Source: Donghicola eburneus
GTDB taxonomy: Bacteria; Pseudomonadota; Alphaproteobacteria; Rhodobacterales; Rhodobacteraceae
Length of the DNA: 64,000 bases
Direction of reading: 5' to 3'
NCBI RefSeq assembly: GCF_900115865.1
Contig: NZ_FOXY01000012.1
Location: 1 to 64,000 of the forward strand
Shown here one piece after another: positions 45,569 through 55,674 of the stretch. The stretch's first letter is position 1, and each line of letters begins with the position of its first letter. The position numbers were made by a program, and so were the translations under genes. Below the pieces are notes generated by a model. That model saw only the letters and a program-made list of their open reading frames with translations, was not told the origin of the DNA and made no database searches.

Positions 45569-45577
45569 ATCTGGATC

Positions 45578-45599
45578 AGGCCCGCGTGTCGGGCCTTTT
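45578..45599 (+). terminator. intrinsic terminator ending the tad operon
   Basis: AGGCCCG and CGGGCCT pair over seven bp around CGTGT, followed by TTTT. It lies ten bases after the ATPase stop. Confidence 0.8.
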
Positions 45600-45631
45600 C
45601 CCGTCCCAGCAGCGCCCCATATGATCACGGT

Positions 45632-48040
45632 ATGAGAGCACTGCCCCCCATCCTGAAAAACTGGTTCGACACCCGCGGTTGGTCCATCCACCCGCACCAG
45701 CAGGATATGCTGGATCGGTCTGACGCGCCGTCCCTGCTGCTGATTGCGCCGACTGGTGGAGGCAAGACCTTGGCCGGTTTCCTGCCCACACTCGCCGATC
45801 TAGCCGAGGGCCCGCACGAGGGGCTGCACACCCTCTATATTTCACCGCTCAAGGCGCTCGCCAGTGACATCCGCCGGAATCTGGAACGCCCGATTGCCGA
45901 GATGGCCCTGCCCATCCGCGTCGAGGATCGCACCGGCGACACATCGGCCACGCGCAAGCGCCGCCAGCGCGCCGACCCGCCCCATATTCTGCTGACCACG
46001 CCCGAAAGCCTTGCGCTGCTGACCAGCTACGAGGATGCGCCGCGCATGTTTGCGGGGCTCAAGCGGGTGATCATCGACGAAATCCACGCGCTAGAGGAAT
46101 CCAAACGCGGCGATCAGCTGATGCTGGCCGTTTCCCGCCTGCAAACTCTGTGCCCCGAAATGCGCCGCGTGGGCCTGTCCGCCACCGTGGACGACCCCGC
46201 AGCCATCGCGCGGATGCTGGCCAAGCATCCCGACCCGTGCGAGGTCGTTCTGGCTGACCCCGGGCCTGATCCTGACATCCGGATGCTGGAAACCACCGAG
46301 GCGCCCCCTTGGTCCGGCGGCGGCGGGCGCTACGCGATCCCCGCGGTGCTCGAACAGGTCAAGCAGCACAAAACCACGCTGATCTTTCACAACACCCGTG
46401 CGCAGGCCGAGATTTTCTTTCACCACCTTTGGCTCGCGAACGAGGACAGCCTGCCCATCGGCATCCACCACGGCAGCCTGTCCCGCGAGCAGCGCGAGCG
46501 GGTCGAACAGGCGATGGTGGACGGTCAACTGAGGGCGATCGTGTGTACCGGCAGCCTCGATCTGGGGATCGACTGGGGCGATGTCGATCTGGTCATTCAG
46601 GTCGGCGCGCCCAAGAACGTCAAACGCTTGGTCCAGCGGATCGGCCGCGCCAACCACCGTTACAACGCTCCGTCCAAGGCGCTGCTGGTGCCCGCGAACC
46701 GCTTTGAGGTGGTCGAATGCCACGCTGCTTTGGAAGCGGTCAAGGACCACGATCTGGACGGCGAAACTCGCCAGCGGGGGCCCAAGGATGTCCTGTGCCA
46801 GCACATCCTGATCCGCGCTTGTGCTGGCGCGTTCGACGCCATGGACCTGCTTCACGAAATCCGCACGGTGGGCCCCTATGCCGACCTGACCCGCGCCGAG
46901 TTTGACGATTGCCTCGATTTCGTGGCGACCGGCGGCTACGCCCTGCGGGCCTATGACAAATGGCAGCGCCTGATGCAGCGAGCCGATGGGATGTGGCAGT
47001 TGCGCGACCCCCGCGCCACCCGCCAGATCCGCATGAATATTGGAACAATCATGGACCCCGACACGCTTAAGGTCCGGTTCACAGGCCGCGGCGGTGCCCC
47101 TTTGGGCGAGATCGAAGAGGGCTTTGCCGCGCAACTGACGCCGGGCGACACCTTTCTGATCGGCGGACAGATCGTCCGCTACGAAGCGCTGCGCGAGATG
47201 ACCGTCGAAGTCACCCGCCGCGCGGACAAAGAGCCAAAGATCGCAACGTTTAACGGCACTAAATTCGCGACCTCGACCCAGCTCAGCCAGCGCATCTTGC
47301 GCATGTTCCAGCAGGACAATTGGCCCACCCTGCCCACGCACACAGCCCAGTGGCTGCACCTGCAACGCGAAGTCAGCCGCCTGCCCGAACCCGGCCGCCT
47401 GTTGATCGAGAGCTTCCCGCGGGATGCCCGTCATTACACCTGCGTCTACGGGTTTGCGGGGCGAAATGCACAGCAAACGCTCGGGCTGTTGATGACCAAA
47501 CGGATGGATGAACTGAACCTTGCGCCCTTGGGGTTCGTCGCGACCGACTATGCCACGCTGATCTGGGGTCTGGAGCCCCTGCGCGACCCCGCACCGCTGT
47601 TCGATCTGCACGCCCTGCGGGACGGTCTCGACAGTTGGCTCGCGGGGAATGCAGTCATGAAGCGGACCTTTAAATCCAGCGCAATCATCGCCGGTCTGAT
47701 CGACCGCAACCACGCGGGCCAGCGCAAATCGGGTCGGCAGGCGACGTTCAGCAGCGACATCCTGTACGACACCCTGCACCGCTATGACCCCGACCATCTG
47801 ATGCTACGGATTACCGGAGAGGAAGCCGAACGCGGCCTCGTCGATTTCTCTCGAATTGAAGAGATGATCACCCGCGTGCACGGCACCATCGACCACATTA
47901 CCTTGGATCGGGTCACACCCCTGTCTGCACCCTTGTTCCTAGAGCACGGGCGCACGCCGGTCGAAGGGGCGGGCCAAGATCGTCTGCTGGCTGACGCCGC
48001 GCAGGAACTGATGGCCGAGGTCGGGCTGGACGCGCTCTGA
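45632..48040 (+). CDS. ligase-associated DNA damage response helicase, Lhr-like
   Basis: An 802-residue superfamily 2 DNA helicase. Motifs are LIAPTGGGKTLAGFLPTL (Walker A), VIIDEIHALEESKRGDQL (DExH), VGLSATVDDP, and in the second RecA domain IVCTGSLDLGIDWGDVDLV and VQRIGRANHRYN. The C-terminal part after about 400 is the Lhr-type winged-helix region. It is the type found clustered with pdeM, an ATP-dependent ligase and a nuclease in bacteria; here only pdeM follows, 41 bases later. Confidence 0.92.
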   Translation: MRALPPILKNWFDTRGWSIHPHQQDMLDRSDAPSLLLIAPTGGGKTLAGFLPTLADLAEGPHEGLHTLYISPLKALASDIRRNLERPIAEMALPIRVEDRTGDTSATRKRRQRADPPHILLTTPESLALLTSYEDAPRMFAGLKRVIIDEIHALEESKRGDQLMLAVSRLQTLCPEMRRVGLSATVDDPAAIARMLAKHPDPCEVVLADPGPDPDIRMLETTEAPPWSGGGGRYAIPAVLEQVKQHKTTLIFHNTRAQAEIFFHHLWLANEDSLPIGIHHGSLSREQRERVEQAMVDGQLRAIVCTGSLDLGIDWGDVDLVIQVGAPKNVKRLVQRIGRANHRYNAPSKALLVPANRFEVVECHAALEAVKDHDLDGETRQRGPKDVLCQHILIRACAGAFDAMDLLHEIRTVGPYADLTRAEFDDCLDFVATGGYALRAYDKWQRLMQRADGMWQLRDPRATRQIRMNIGTIMDPDTLKVRFTGRGGAPLGEIEEGFAAQLTPGDTFLIGGQIVRYEALREMTVEVTRRADKEPKIATFNGTKFATSTQLSQRILRMFQQDNWPTLPTHTAQWLHLQREVSRLPEPGRLLIESFPRDARHYTCVYGFAGRNAQQTLGLLMTKRMDELNLAPLGFVATDYATLIWGLEPLRDPAPLFDLHALRDGLDSWLAGNAVMKRTFKSSAIIAGLIDRNHAGQRKSGRQATFSSDILYDTLHRYDPDHLMLRITGEEAERGLVDFSRIEEMITRVHGTIDHITLDRVTPLSAPLFLEHGRTPVEGAGQDRLLADAAQELMAEVGLDAL

Positions 48041-48081
48041 TCCCTCTTGCACGTGGGCAATGTTCATGGTCTGTACGCGCC

Positions 48082-48750
48082 ATGACCGCATTTCGTTTCA
48101 CCTTTGCCCAGACAGAGCTCAAGGCGCTGCCATCCGGAGCACTCTATTGGCCGGAGCAACGGCTGCTTTGTGTTTCCGACCTGCATCTGGGCAAGAGCGA
48201 ACGGATCGCGCGGCGCGGCGGCACGATGCTGCCCCCCTATGAGACCACAGACACCCTCACGCGGCTCGAGGCTGCTATTGACGCGACTGATCCCGCGCAC
48301 GTGGTTTGCCTGGGAGATAGCTTTGACGATCTGGCGGCGGGCGCGGCGCTCAGCGCGCGGGAGCGTGACTGGCTGATCCGGCTGCAAGCGGGCCGCACTT
48401 GGATATGGATCGAAGGGAACCATGACCCCGCACCGCTGGAGCTCGGTGGCAGCCACATGGCGGAATTCATCGTTGGGCCACTCACGTTTCGCCACATTGC
48501 CGAGAATGGCGCGACGGGGGAAATCTCAGGGCACTATCATCCCAAAGCGGCCTTAACACTTAGAGGACGCCATATCTCGCGCCCATGCTTTCTGCGCTCG
48601 GAGAATAGGCTCATTATGCCTGCTTTCGGCACCTACACAGGGGGCCTTAAATGCTCTGATCCGGTGTTGAAAGAGCTGATGGACGCGACATCTATTGCGC
48701 TGCTCACGGGGCGGCAGATTACACCATTGCCCTATGCGCGGCTGCGTTAA
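48082..48750 (+). CDS. pdeM: ligase-associated DNA damage response endonuclease PdeM
   Basis: A 222-residue calcineurin-like metallophosphoesterase. Metal ligands are in VSDLHLGKSER, CLGDSFDDL, IEGNHDP and SGHYHPKA. The family is a nuclease linked to the Lhr-like helicase in DNA repair. Its position directly behind that helicase supports the assignment. Its stop overlaps the stop of the convergent LytTR gene in TTAA. Confidence 0.92.
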   Translation: MTAFRFTFAQTELKALPSGALYWPEQRLLCVSDLHLGKSERIARRGGTMLPPYETTDTLTRLEAAIDATDPAHVVCLGDSFDDLAAGAALSARERDWLIRLQAGRTWIWIEGNHDPAPLELGGSHMAEFIVGPLTFRHIAENGATGEISGHYHPKAALTLRGRHISRPCFLRSENRLIMPAFGTYTGGLKCSDPVLKELMDATSIALLTGRQITPLPYARLR

Positions 48751-49598
48751 TCCTCGGCGAGGCCAGCGTCCGCGACTCGGCTGCGGTAGGTCTTGCTGAC
48801 CGGCACTTCGTAGCCATCGCGCATGAGCAGAAACATCTTTGTCCCCTCTTTGCGGCAGCCGGTCACAGCCTCTGAGTTCACCCAGTGGGAGCGGTGGGTC
48901 AGAATGCCATTGCCCTCTCCCATCTCGCGGACTGCGTCGGCAAAACGCATCAAAATCCGCTCCTGTCCCAAATCGGTTTCGATTTCGACATAGTGATCGT
49001 TCACGGTCATCCTGATTATCTGATCAAACCGAGACGCCGCGATCCGGTCAAAGATGGCGGGCGCGACCTGCGTTGGTGCGGCGCCAGAGGCATCCTTCGA
49101 ATGAAAAAGATAAAACCGCACCAAGGCGACCGCGAAACTGGCGAATGTCGCAGTCAAGAATACCTGCAGGTCCGACGGATAGAGTTCGGTCGATAGGATG
49201 AGGCCCTGATCAATCGCCACCCAGCGCATCAATGGCGTCAGATAAGCCGCAAAGACGACCGAGGACAAAAGCCCACCCTGCAGAAACCCGATCTTGGGCA
49301 GCAGCAGATCGGTTACGGACCGATTGAACATCCCGAGTGCCGTGGCGATCCAAATGATCGCAGTCCAAAGGATGAGCGCATGCCAGAAGTCGTAGATGTC
49401 CGAACGGAACGGACCGATCACCGCAAGGATCACCGGCGAGACGAGCATGGCGACGCGGAAAGTCGGATGTTTCATCCGTTGCAGGGTGGCCGAGAGCGCG
49501 CCCGATAGGATAGCGAGAGCAGTATTTTTGGCCACGGGGTCGGATGTCCTGGAATCTGTCGCGGGGTCGTCGCATTGATGAAAATCTTTGTTTTCCAT
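48747..49598 (-). CDS. membrane-anchored LytTR transcription regulator
   Basis: A 283-residue protein with about four hydrophobic helices between residues 50 and 165 (RVAMLVSPVILAVIGPF, LILWTAIIWIATALGMF, LLSSVVFAAYLTPLMRWV, FLTATFASFAVALVRFY) and a C-terminal LytTR DNA-binding domain (VNDHYVEIETD; GILTHRSHWVNSEAV; VSKTYRSRV). It has no response-regulator domain, so the membrane part presumably senses a signal. The start is taken at ATG 49598, with only a weak ribosome site. It is divergent from the DUF2306 gene, and two inverted repeats lie between. Confidence 0.82.
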   Translation of the reverse strand: MENKDFHQCDDPATDSRTSDPVAKNTALAILSGALSATLQRMKHPTFRVAMLVSPVILAVIGPFRSDIYDFWHALILWTAIIWIATALGMFNRSVTDLLLPKIGFLQGGLLSSVVFAAYLTPLMRWVAIDQGLILSTELYPSDLQVFLTATFASFAVALVRFYLFHSKDASGAAPTQVAPAIFDRIAASRFDQIIRMTVNDHYVEIETDLGQERILMRFADAVREMGEGNGILTHRSHWVNSEAVTGCRKEGTKMFLLMRDGYEVPVSKTYRSRVADAGLAED

Positions 49599-49666
49599 AA
49601 AGCTGACACCCGACAAAATCGCAACACACCCAATTTGCGGGCAAGAAACCGCCCACACCATCGTAG

Positions 49667-49695
49667 GTTAGTCTAACATATCCGATGGGAGGATA
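49667..49695. promoter_or_regulatory. inverted repeats between the LytTR and DUF2306 genes
   Basis: GTTAG-T-CTAAC (49667-49677) is a perfect 11-bp palindrome, followed by TATCC-N7-GGATA (49679-49695). They lie in the divergent promoter region and could be regulator sites. No protein is shown to bind. Confidence 0.35.
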
Positions 49696-49778
49696 GGCAA
49701 GGCTCATTCGCAATCGTGTTTGACAAAGTGATTGCGGAATCCTACCAAAAAATCATTTGGTTTATTGGATTTTTAATC

Positions 49779-50174
49779 ATGTCTGTGCACCCACTTGGAG
49801 CTGCCCCTGCGCTGATACAGGTGCACACGTTTGCAGCTTTCGGCGCCGCAGCATTGACAATTTTGATCTTCTCCATGCCGCGCGGGACCCTGTGGCATCG
49901 TCGGTTAGGATGGGCTTGGGTTTGCACCATGGCTCTGGCTGCTCTTACCAGCTTTGGGATCACGGAAATGCGGCAAGGTCAGTTGGGCCCGATCCACGTG
50001 CTGTCCGTCGCAACACTTGGTTTTCTAGTGCTTGGCGTTGTGCGGGCGCGCCGGCGTCAGATCGCGGGCCATCGGCGCACCATGCTGGGGCTGACCTATG
50101 GCGCGCTCTGCGTCGCCGGTGCCTTTACCCTGTTGCCCGGCCGACTCATGCACACGGTTCTGTTTGGCCAATAG
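49779..50174 (+). CDS. DUF2306 membrane protein
   Basis: A 131-residue integral membrane protein with four helices. The segment IQVHTFAAFGAAALTILIF followed by PRGTLWHRRLGWAWV and then RRTMLGLTYGALCVAGAFTLLPGRLMH is typical of DUF2306; its conserved His could bind heme. The start ATG 49779 fits relatives, which begin MxxxPLxAAP; a longer frame to 49716 begins with GTG and has no better ribosome site. Function unknown. Confidence 0.72.
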   Translation: MSVHPLGAAPALIQVHTFAAFGAAALTILIFSMPRGTLWHRRLGWAWVCTMALAALTSFGITEMRQGQLGPIHVLSVATLGFLVLGVVRARRRQIAGHRRTMLGLTYGALCVAGAFTLLPGRLMHTVLFGQ

Positions 50175-50246
50175 ACGGCCCTACGCTCTTTCCCTTCGGC
50201 CAGCCCTTCGATAGAACCCTGCGCAGACAAACAAGGGGATCTCTCC

Positions 50247-53200
50247 ATGGCCATGGAAAAAACCTTCAACGCGGCCGAAGCCGAGCCGCGAATTTCGAAG
50301 AAATGGGAAGAGACGCACGCCTTTGCGGCCGGTGCGAACAAGAAACGTGACGACACCTTCACCATCATGATCCCCCCGCCGAACGTGACGGGCGCCCTGC
50401 ACGTGGGCCACGCGTTCAACAACACCCTGCAGGACATTCTGGTCCGCTGGCACCGGATGCGCGGCTTTGACACCCTGTGGCAGCCCGGTCAGGACCACGC
50501 AGGCATCGCAACCCAGCTGCAGGTCGAAAAAATGCTGGCCGCCACTGGCCAACCCGGTCGCCGCGAATTGGGGCGTGAGGCGTTTCTGGACAAGGTCTGG
50601 GAATGGAAGGGCGAATACGGCGGAACCATCGTGAACCAGCTCAAACGCCTTGGCTCAAGCTGTGACTGGGACCGCAACGCGTTTACCATGGCGGGCGCCC
50701 CCGGCGATCCGCGCACCGGCCACGAGAACAGCCCCAACTTCCACGACGCCGTGATCAAGGTGTTCGTTGAGATGTACAACAAGGGCTTCATCTATCGCGG
50801 CAAGCGTTTGGTGAACTGGGACCCCCACTTTGAAACCGCGATTTCGGACCTCGAGGTCGAGAATATCGAAGTCGACGGCCACATGTGGCACTTCAAATAC
50901 CCGCTGGCGGGCGGCGAGACCTACACCTACGTCGAAAAGGACGAGGACGGGAACGTCACTTTCAGCGAAGAGCGTGACTACATCAGCATCGCGACCACTC
51001 GCCCCGAGACCATGTTGGGTGACGGCGCGGTTGCCGTGCACCCCGATGACGAGCGTTACGCGCCCATCGTTGGCAAGCTCTGCGAAATCCCAGTCGGCCC
51101 CAAGGAACAGCGCCGCCTGATCCCGATCATCACCGACGAATACCCCGACATGGCGTTCGGCTCGGGTGCGGTGAAGATCACTGGCGCGCATGACTTCAAC
51201 GACCACGAAGTCGCCAAGCGCGGCAACATTCCCCAGTACCGTCTGATGGACACCACTGCGCACATGCGTGCGGACGGTGCCCCCTATGCCGAAGAAGCGG
51301 CCAAGGCGGCGGAATACGCGGCGGGCAAGCCCTTTACCGTTCAGGAAATCGACGCGATCAACCTGGTCCCCGATGAATACCGCGGTCTGGATCGCTACGA
51401 GGCCCGCAAGCTAGTTGTCCAGAACATCATCGACGAAGGTCTGGCCGTCATGACCGTGGCGACCGACCCGCGTCTTGGCAAAGCGGCTGTTAAGGCCCCC
51501 GTTGCCCCCGAAGAGGGCGGCGAAGCCCGCACCGAAGAAGAGCAGCTGGTCCCCCTGATCGAAGCCAAGAAGATCATGCAGCCCTTCGGCGACCGCTCGA
51601 AGGTCGTGATCGAGCCCATGCTCACCGACCAGTGGTTCGTGGACGCGGAAAAGGTCGTTGGCCCCGCGCTGGACGCTGTCCGGACCGGCCGCACCAAGAT
51701 TATCCCCGAGTCCGGCGAGAAGACCTATTACCACTGGCTTGAGAACATCGAGCCTTGGTGCATCAGCCGCCAGCTGTGGTGGGGCCACCAGATCCCCGTG
51801 TGGTACGGTCTGGAACTGGCCGCCGATGGCTTCAAGGACGACGAAGGCAACGGTGCGCTGGACGAAGTCGAGATCATGCGCCTGCTGACCCGTGACCATC
51901 TGGTACACCGCGGCGAGGTGTATCACGCTGGCAGCGATGCCGATGACGCTGGCAAGAAATTCGTTGACGTTCTGGCCGGTCTGCCCACCCCCCTGAACCA
52001 CGCCCGCGTCATTGAGGTAGAAAACCGTCAGGCCGCGATCGAGGCTCTGGCCGAAGGTCTGGCGCAGTACAACGTCACCCAAGACCCGACCCAGCTGGTC
52101 TACCCGATCTGGCGCGACGCCGACGTTCTGGACACTTGGTTCAGCTCGGGCCTCTGGCCCATCGGCACGCTAGGTTGGCCGAAATGGGACGAAAGCACGT
52201 CCAAGTACTTCCCGACCGATGTGCTGATCACCGGCTTTGACATCCTGTTCTTCTGGGTCGCGCGCATGATGATGATGCAGCTGGCCGTGGTGGATGAGAT
52301 CCCGTTCCACACCATCTACCTGCATGACCTCGTCCGCGACGAGAAGGGCAAGAAGATGTCCAAGACCACCGGCAACGTCATCGACCCGCTGGAAATCGTG
52401 GACGAGTACGGCGCGGACGCCCTGCGTTTCACCAATGCGGCCATGGCCTCGATCGGCGGTGTACTGAAACTGTCCAAGGACCGCATCGCGGGCTACCGGA
52501 ACTTTGGCACCAAACTGTGGAACGCCTCTCGCTTTGCCGAGATGAACGGCGTGTTCGAAGGCTACGTCCCCCAAAGCGTACCCCCTCAGGCCAAGGAAAC
52601 GGTGAACCGCTGGATCATCGGCGAAGTGGCCCGCGCCCGCGTGGCCACCGACACCGCCCTGTCGGCCTACCGTTTCAATGACGCGGCGCTGGGGCTCTAT
52701 GCCTTTGTCTGGGGCAAGGTCTGCGACTGGTACGTGGAATTCGCCAAGCCGCTCTTGAACAGTGACGACGAAGCGGTTCTGGCCGAAACCCGTGAGACCA
52801 TGGGTTGGGTCATCGACCAGTCGATCCTGATGCTGCACCCCTTCATGCCCTTCATCACCGAAGAGCTGTGGGACCAACTGGCCGACCGCGAAAAGATGCT
52901 GGTCCACGGCGACTGGCCCGAATACGGCGAAGAGCTGATCGATGCCGCCGCAGACAGCGAGATGAACTGGGTGATTTCGCTGATCGAAGGCATTCGTTCG
53001 GCGCGCGCACAAATGCACGTCCCCGCTGGCTTGCACGTGCCGCTGGTCGTCACTGGTTTCACCGCTGATGCCAAGGCCGCCTTTGCCCGCAACGAAACCC
53101 TGATCAAGAAGCTGGCCCGCGTGGACAGCCTGACCGAAGTCGACGCTTTCCCCAAAGGCTGTGCGACCTTGGGCGTTTCGGGCGGCAGCTTCGGCCTGCC

Positions 53201-53426
53201 TCTGGCAGACATCATCGACGTGGCCGAGGAAAAGGCCCGTCTCGAGAAAACGCTGACCAAGCTGGCCAAAGAGATCAAAGGTCTGTCGGGCCGCGTGAAC
53301 AACCCCAAATTCGTGGCCTCGGCCCCTGAAGAGGTGGTTGAAGAAGCGCGCGCCAACCTTGCCGAACGCGAAGCCGAAGAGGCGAAGCTGCAAGAGGCAC
53401 TCGCTCGTCTCGCAGAGATCGGTTAA
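50247..53426 (+). CDS. valS: valyl-tRNA synthetase
   Basis: Charges tRNA-Val. The 1059-residue protein has the class I HIGH motif in [15 protein letters not shown], the editing domain (about 250-440, with [17 protein letters not shown]), the KMSKS motif in [17 protein letters not shown], a C-terminal anticodon domain and the ValS coiled-coil arm ([19 protein letters not shown]). Length exceeds the E. coli enzyme (951) mainly through an insert around 420-470. A purine-poor start region and the ATG pair ATGGCCATGG leave two possible start codons. Confidence 0.97.
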   Translation: MAMEKTFNAAEAEPRISKKWEETHAFAAGANKKRDDTFTIMIPPPNVTGALHVGHAFNNTLQDILVRWHRMRGFDTLWQPGQDHAGIATQLQVEKMLAATGQPGRRELGREAFLDKVWEWKGEYGGTIVNQLKRLGSSCDWDRNAFTMAGAPGDPRTGHENSPNFHDAVIKVFVEMYNKGFIYRGKRLVNWDPHFETAISDLEVENIEVDGHMWHFKYPLAGGETYTYVEKDEDGNVTFSEERDYISIATTRPETMLGDGAVAVHPDDERYAPIVGKLCEIPVGPKEQRRLIPIITDEYPDMAFGSGAVKITGAHDFNDHEVAKRGNIPQYRLMDTTAHMRADGAPYAEEAAKAAEYAAGKPFTVQEIDAINLVPDEYRGLDRYEARKLVVQNIIDEGLAVMTVATDPRLGKAAVKAPVAPEEGGEARTEEEQLVPLIEAKKIMQPFGDRSKVVIEPMLTDQWFVDAEKVVGPALDAVRTGRTKIIPESGEKTYYHWLENIEPWCISRQLWWGHQIPVWYGLELAADGFKDDEGNGALDEVEIMRLLTRDHLVHRGEVYHAGSDADDAGKKFVDVLAGLPTPLNHARVIEVENRQAAIEALAEGLAQYNVTQDPTQLVYPIWRDADVLDTWFSSGLWPIGTLGWPKWDESTSKYFPTDVLITGFDILFFWVARMMMMQLAVVDEIPFHTIYLHDLVRDEKGKKMSKTTGNVIDPLEIVDEYGADALRFTNAAMASIGGVLKLSKDRIAGYRNFGTKLWNASRFAEMNGVFEGYVPQSVPPQAKETVNRWIIGEVARARVATDTALSAYRFNDAALGLYAFVWGKVCDWYVEFAKPLLNSDDEAVLAETRETMGWVIDQSILMLHPFMPFITEELWDQLADREKMLVHGDWPEYGEELIDAAADSEMNWVISLIEGIRSARAQMHVPAGLHVPLVVTGFTADAKAAFARNETLIKKLARVDSLTEVDAFPKGCATLGVSGGSFGLPLADIIDVAEEKARLEKTLTKLAKEIKGLSGRVNNPKFVASAPEEVVEEARANLAEREAEEAKLQEALARLAEIG

Positions 53427-53437
53427 CCCAAAAAACG

Positions 53438-53464
53438 GCGGGCCTTGCAAGGCGCGAGGCCCGC
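53438..53464 (-). other. hairpin between valS and the aminotransferase
   Basis: GCGGGCCT and AGGCCCGC pair over eight bp. The A-run is on the left, so only reverse-strand transcripts would see a T-run; for valS it may act as a 3' stabiliser. Confidence 0.45.
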
Positions 53465-53481
53465 ACGTAACCATTCGGCGC

Positions 53482-54585
53482 ATGACACATCCGCGCTATA
53501 CTCGGCTGCTGGACAGCCTGCCCTCCACCGTTCCTTTTGTCGGCCCCGAAGTGATTGAACGCACCACCGGCCAGCCCTTTTCGGCCCGCCTCGGCGCGAA
53601 CGAGAATATCTTTGGCCCCTCGCCCACAGCGCTAGAGGCCCTGCGTCAGGCAGACGCGGAAATCTGGAAGTATCCCGACAGCGCCAGCCACGATCTGAAG
53701 TCTGAAATCGCGGCCCAGAACGGCATTGCCCCTGAAAACATCGTCATCGGCGAAGGGGTCGACGGCTTGCTCGGATATCTCGCCCGTATGATGATCGAAC
53801 AGGGCGACACGGTGGTTACGTCAGACGGCGCCTACCCCACGTTCAACTACCACGTGGCAGGTTTTGGCGGCGTCCTCCACAAAGTGCCTTTCAAGGATGA
53901 CTTCGAGGATCTGGATGCCCTGATCACCCGCGCTGCCGAGGTGGACGCCAAGCTGCTCTACCTGTCGAACCCCGACAACCCCATGGGCACCTACCTGAGC
54001 GGCACCACGATCGCAGACGCGTTGGATCGCCTACCCAAAGGTTGCTTAATGATCTTGGACGAGGCCTACATCGAACTGGCCCCAACCGACGCACGCGCGG
54101 ACATCGCGATTGAGGACCCCCGCGTGATCCGCATGCGCTCCATGTCCAAGGCTTATGGCCTCGCCGGTGCGCGCGTAGGCTACGCCCTTGGCGCGGCGGA
54201 ACTCATCAAGAATTTCGATAAAATTCGCAATCACTTTGGCTTGAACCGCAGCGCCCAACACGCTGCACTCGCCGCTCTGCAGGACACCGAGTGGCTGGCC
54301 CACATCCAGTCGCAGGTCAGCCACTCCCGAGACCGCCTAAGCCAGATTGCACTGGACAACAGCCTCACCCCGATCCCCTCTGCCACGAACTTCGTGACAA
54401 TGGATTGTGGCCGTGACGGGGACTATGCCGCTGCAGTGGTCCGCGAACTGGGTGCGCGTGGAATCTTTGCCCGCATGCCCGGTGTGGCCCCTCTGAACCG
54501 CTGCATTCGCATTAGCTGCGGCCCTGACGCAGCGCTCGACCTCTTCGCAGCCGCACTCCCGCAAGCCCTCAAAGCCGCGCTCTAA
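53482..54585 (+). CDS. PLP-dependent aminotransferase, HisC family
   Basis: A 367-residue fold type I aminotransferase. The PLP lysine is in RSMSKAYGLAGARVGYALG; the aspartate that bonds the pyridine ring is in MILDEAYIEL, and YLSNPDNPMGTY and RLGANENIFGPS are HisC-like. Histidinol-phosphate aminotransferase is one likely function, but HisC-like enzymes also act on aromatic amino acids, and no other his gene is nearby. The ATG at 53482 begins the conserved protein; the frame extends upstream into valS without support. Confidence 0.88.
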   Translation: MTHPRYTRLLDSLPSTVPFVGPEVIERTTGQPFSARLGANENIFGPSPTALEALRQADAEIWKYPDSASHDLKSEIAAQNGIAPENIVIGEGVDGLLGYLARMMIEQGDTVVTSDGAYPTFNYHVAGFGGVLHKVPFKDDFEDLDALITRAAEVDAKLLYLSNPDNPMGTYLSGTTIADALDRLPKGCLMILDEAYIELAPTDARADIAIEDPRVIRMRSMSKAYGLAGARVGYALGAAELIKNFDKIRNHFGLNRSAQHAALAALQDTEWLAHIQSQVSHSRDRLSQIALDNSLTPIPSATNFVTMDCGRDGDYAAAVVRELGARGIFARMPGVAPLNRCIRISCGPDAALDLFAAALPQALKAAL

Positions 54586-54621
54586 CTCTTTCTTGGCAAA
54601 AACACCCCCGCCGGAGGCAAA

Positions 54622-54642
54622 GCCTTGGCCTTAGGCCAAGGC
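54622..54642 (-). terminator. hairpin directly behind ruvB
   Basis: GCCTTGGCC-TTA-GGCCAAGGC is a perfect nine-pair stem three bases after the ruvB stop. On the reverse strand it is followed by a G-rich block and then GTGTTTTTGCC, so it may end ruvCAB transcripts. Confidence 0.55.
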
Positions 54643-54645
54643 ATG

Positions 54646-55671
54646 TTACCCGAACAAATCGCTCGTTCCGGCGGGACGGGGCGGCTCTAGCCCCAAGTGC
54701 ATCCAACTCGCTTGCGTCAACATCCGCCCGCGGGGTGTCCGTTGGATCAAGCCTTGCTGCAACAGATAGGGCTCGATTACTTCTTCCAGTGCGTCACGGC
54801 TCTCTGACAACGCAGCGCTCATTGTTTCGATCCCGACAGGTCCCCCCTGATAAGCCTCTGCAATCAGGCGCAAGTATCGGCGGTCTGCAGAGTCGAGCCC
54901 CAGTTGGTCGACCCCCAATCGCGTCAATGCACGGTCAGCCAGTTCACGGGTAACACGCCCGTCGCCTTCGACCACCGCAAAATCTACCACGCGCCGCAGC
55001 AGACGTCCTGCGATCCGCGGCGTGCCACGGGCGCGGCGGGCAATTTCTCGGGCGCCCTCGGGCTCCGCAGGAGCCCCGAGTTTTACCGCGTTCCGCGCAA
55101 CAATTTCGGTCAGTTCGTGGATCTCGTAAAACTGCAGACGCGTCGGGATGCCAAAGCGGTCGCGCAACGGCGTTGTCAGCAGGCCGAGACGCGTCGTCGC
55201 CCCGACCAAAGTAAATGGCTGCAGTTCGATCCGCACGGTCCGCGCTGCTGGCCCCTCGCCGATCACAAGGTCGAGTTCGAAATCCTCCATCGCGGGATAG
55301 AGCACTTCTTCGACCGCAGGGTTCAGACGGTGGATTTCGTCAATGAACAAAACATCCCGCGCCTCAAGATTGGTCAGGATCGCCGCCAGATCACCCGCCT
55401 TGGCCAACACCGGCCCCGAGGTCATCCGGAAATTGACCCCCAACTCGCGCGACATAATCTGTGCCAGCGTTGTCTTTCCCAAACCCGGCGGGCCATGGAA
55501 CAGAGTGTGGTCCATCGCCTCGCCCCGCCGTTTCGCGGATTCGATGAACACACGCAGATTCGCGCGAGCCTCGGCCTGACCAATGAAATCCTCAAGCACC
55601 TGCGGGCGCAGGGCGCGGTCGTTGTCCTCGGACAGCTTTTCGGGGCGAAGGGTCGGATCGGGTTCCTGCAT
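54646..55671 (-). CDS. ruvB: Holliday junction branch migration ATPase RuvB
   Basis: Motor of the RuvAB branch migration complex. The 341-residue protein starts with [19 protein letters not shown], has Walker [15 protein letters not shown], Walker [11 protein letters not shown] and the sensor region [12 protein letters not shown], and ends with the winged-helix domain ([19 protein letters not shown]). It lies three bases behind ruvA. Confidence 0.97.
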   Translation of the reverse strand: MQEPDPTLRPEKLSEDNDRALRPQVLEDFIGQAEARANLRVFIESAKRRGEAMDHTLFHGPPGLGKTTLAQIMSRELGVNFRMTSGPVLAKAGDLAAILTNLEARDVLFIDEIHRLNPAVEEVLYPAMEDFELDLVIGEGPAARTVRIELQPFTLVGATTRLGLLTTPLRDRFGIPTRLQFYEIHELTEIVARNAVKLGAPAEPEGAREIARRARGTPRIAGRLLRRVVDFAVVEGDGRVTRELADRALTRLGVDQLGLDSADRRYLRLIAEAYQGGPVGIETMSAALSESRDALEEVIEPYLLQQGLIQRTPRGRMLTQASWMHLGLEPPRPAGTSDLFG

Positions 55672-55674
55672 CGC

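Noticed and set aside
46091-47797. 568-codon reverse open frame
   Set aside because: Antisense to the Lhr-like helicase, with no recognisable protein features.
53338-53481. N-terminal extension of the HisC-family aminotransferase
   Set aside because: It lies mostly inside valS and crosses the intergenic hairpin; the family start is at 53482.
52170-53483. 437-codon reverse open frame
   Set aside because: Antisense to valS; the sense frame has all synthetase motifs.
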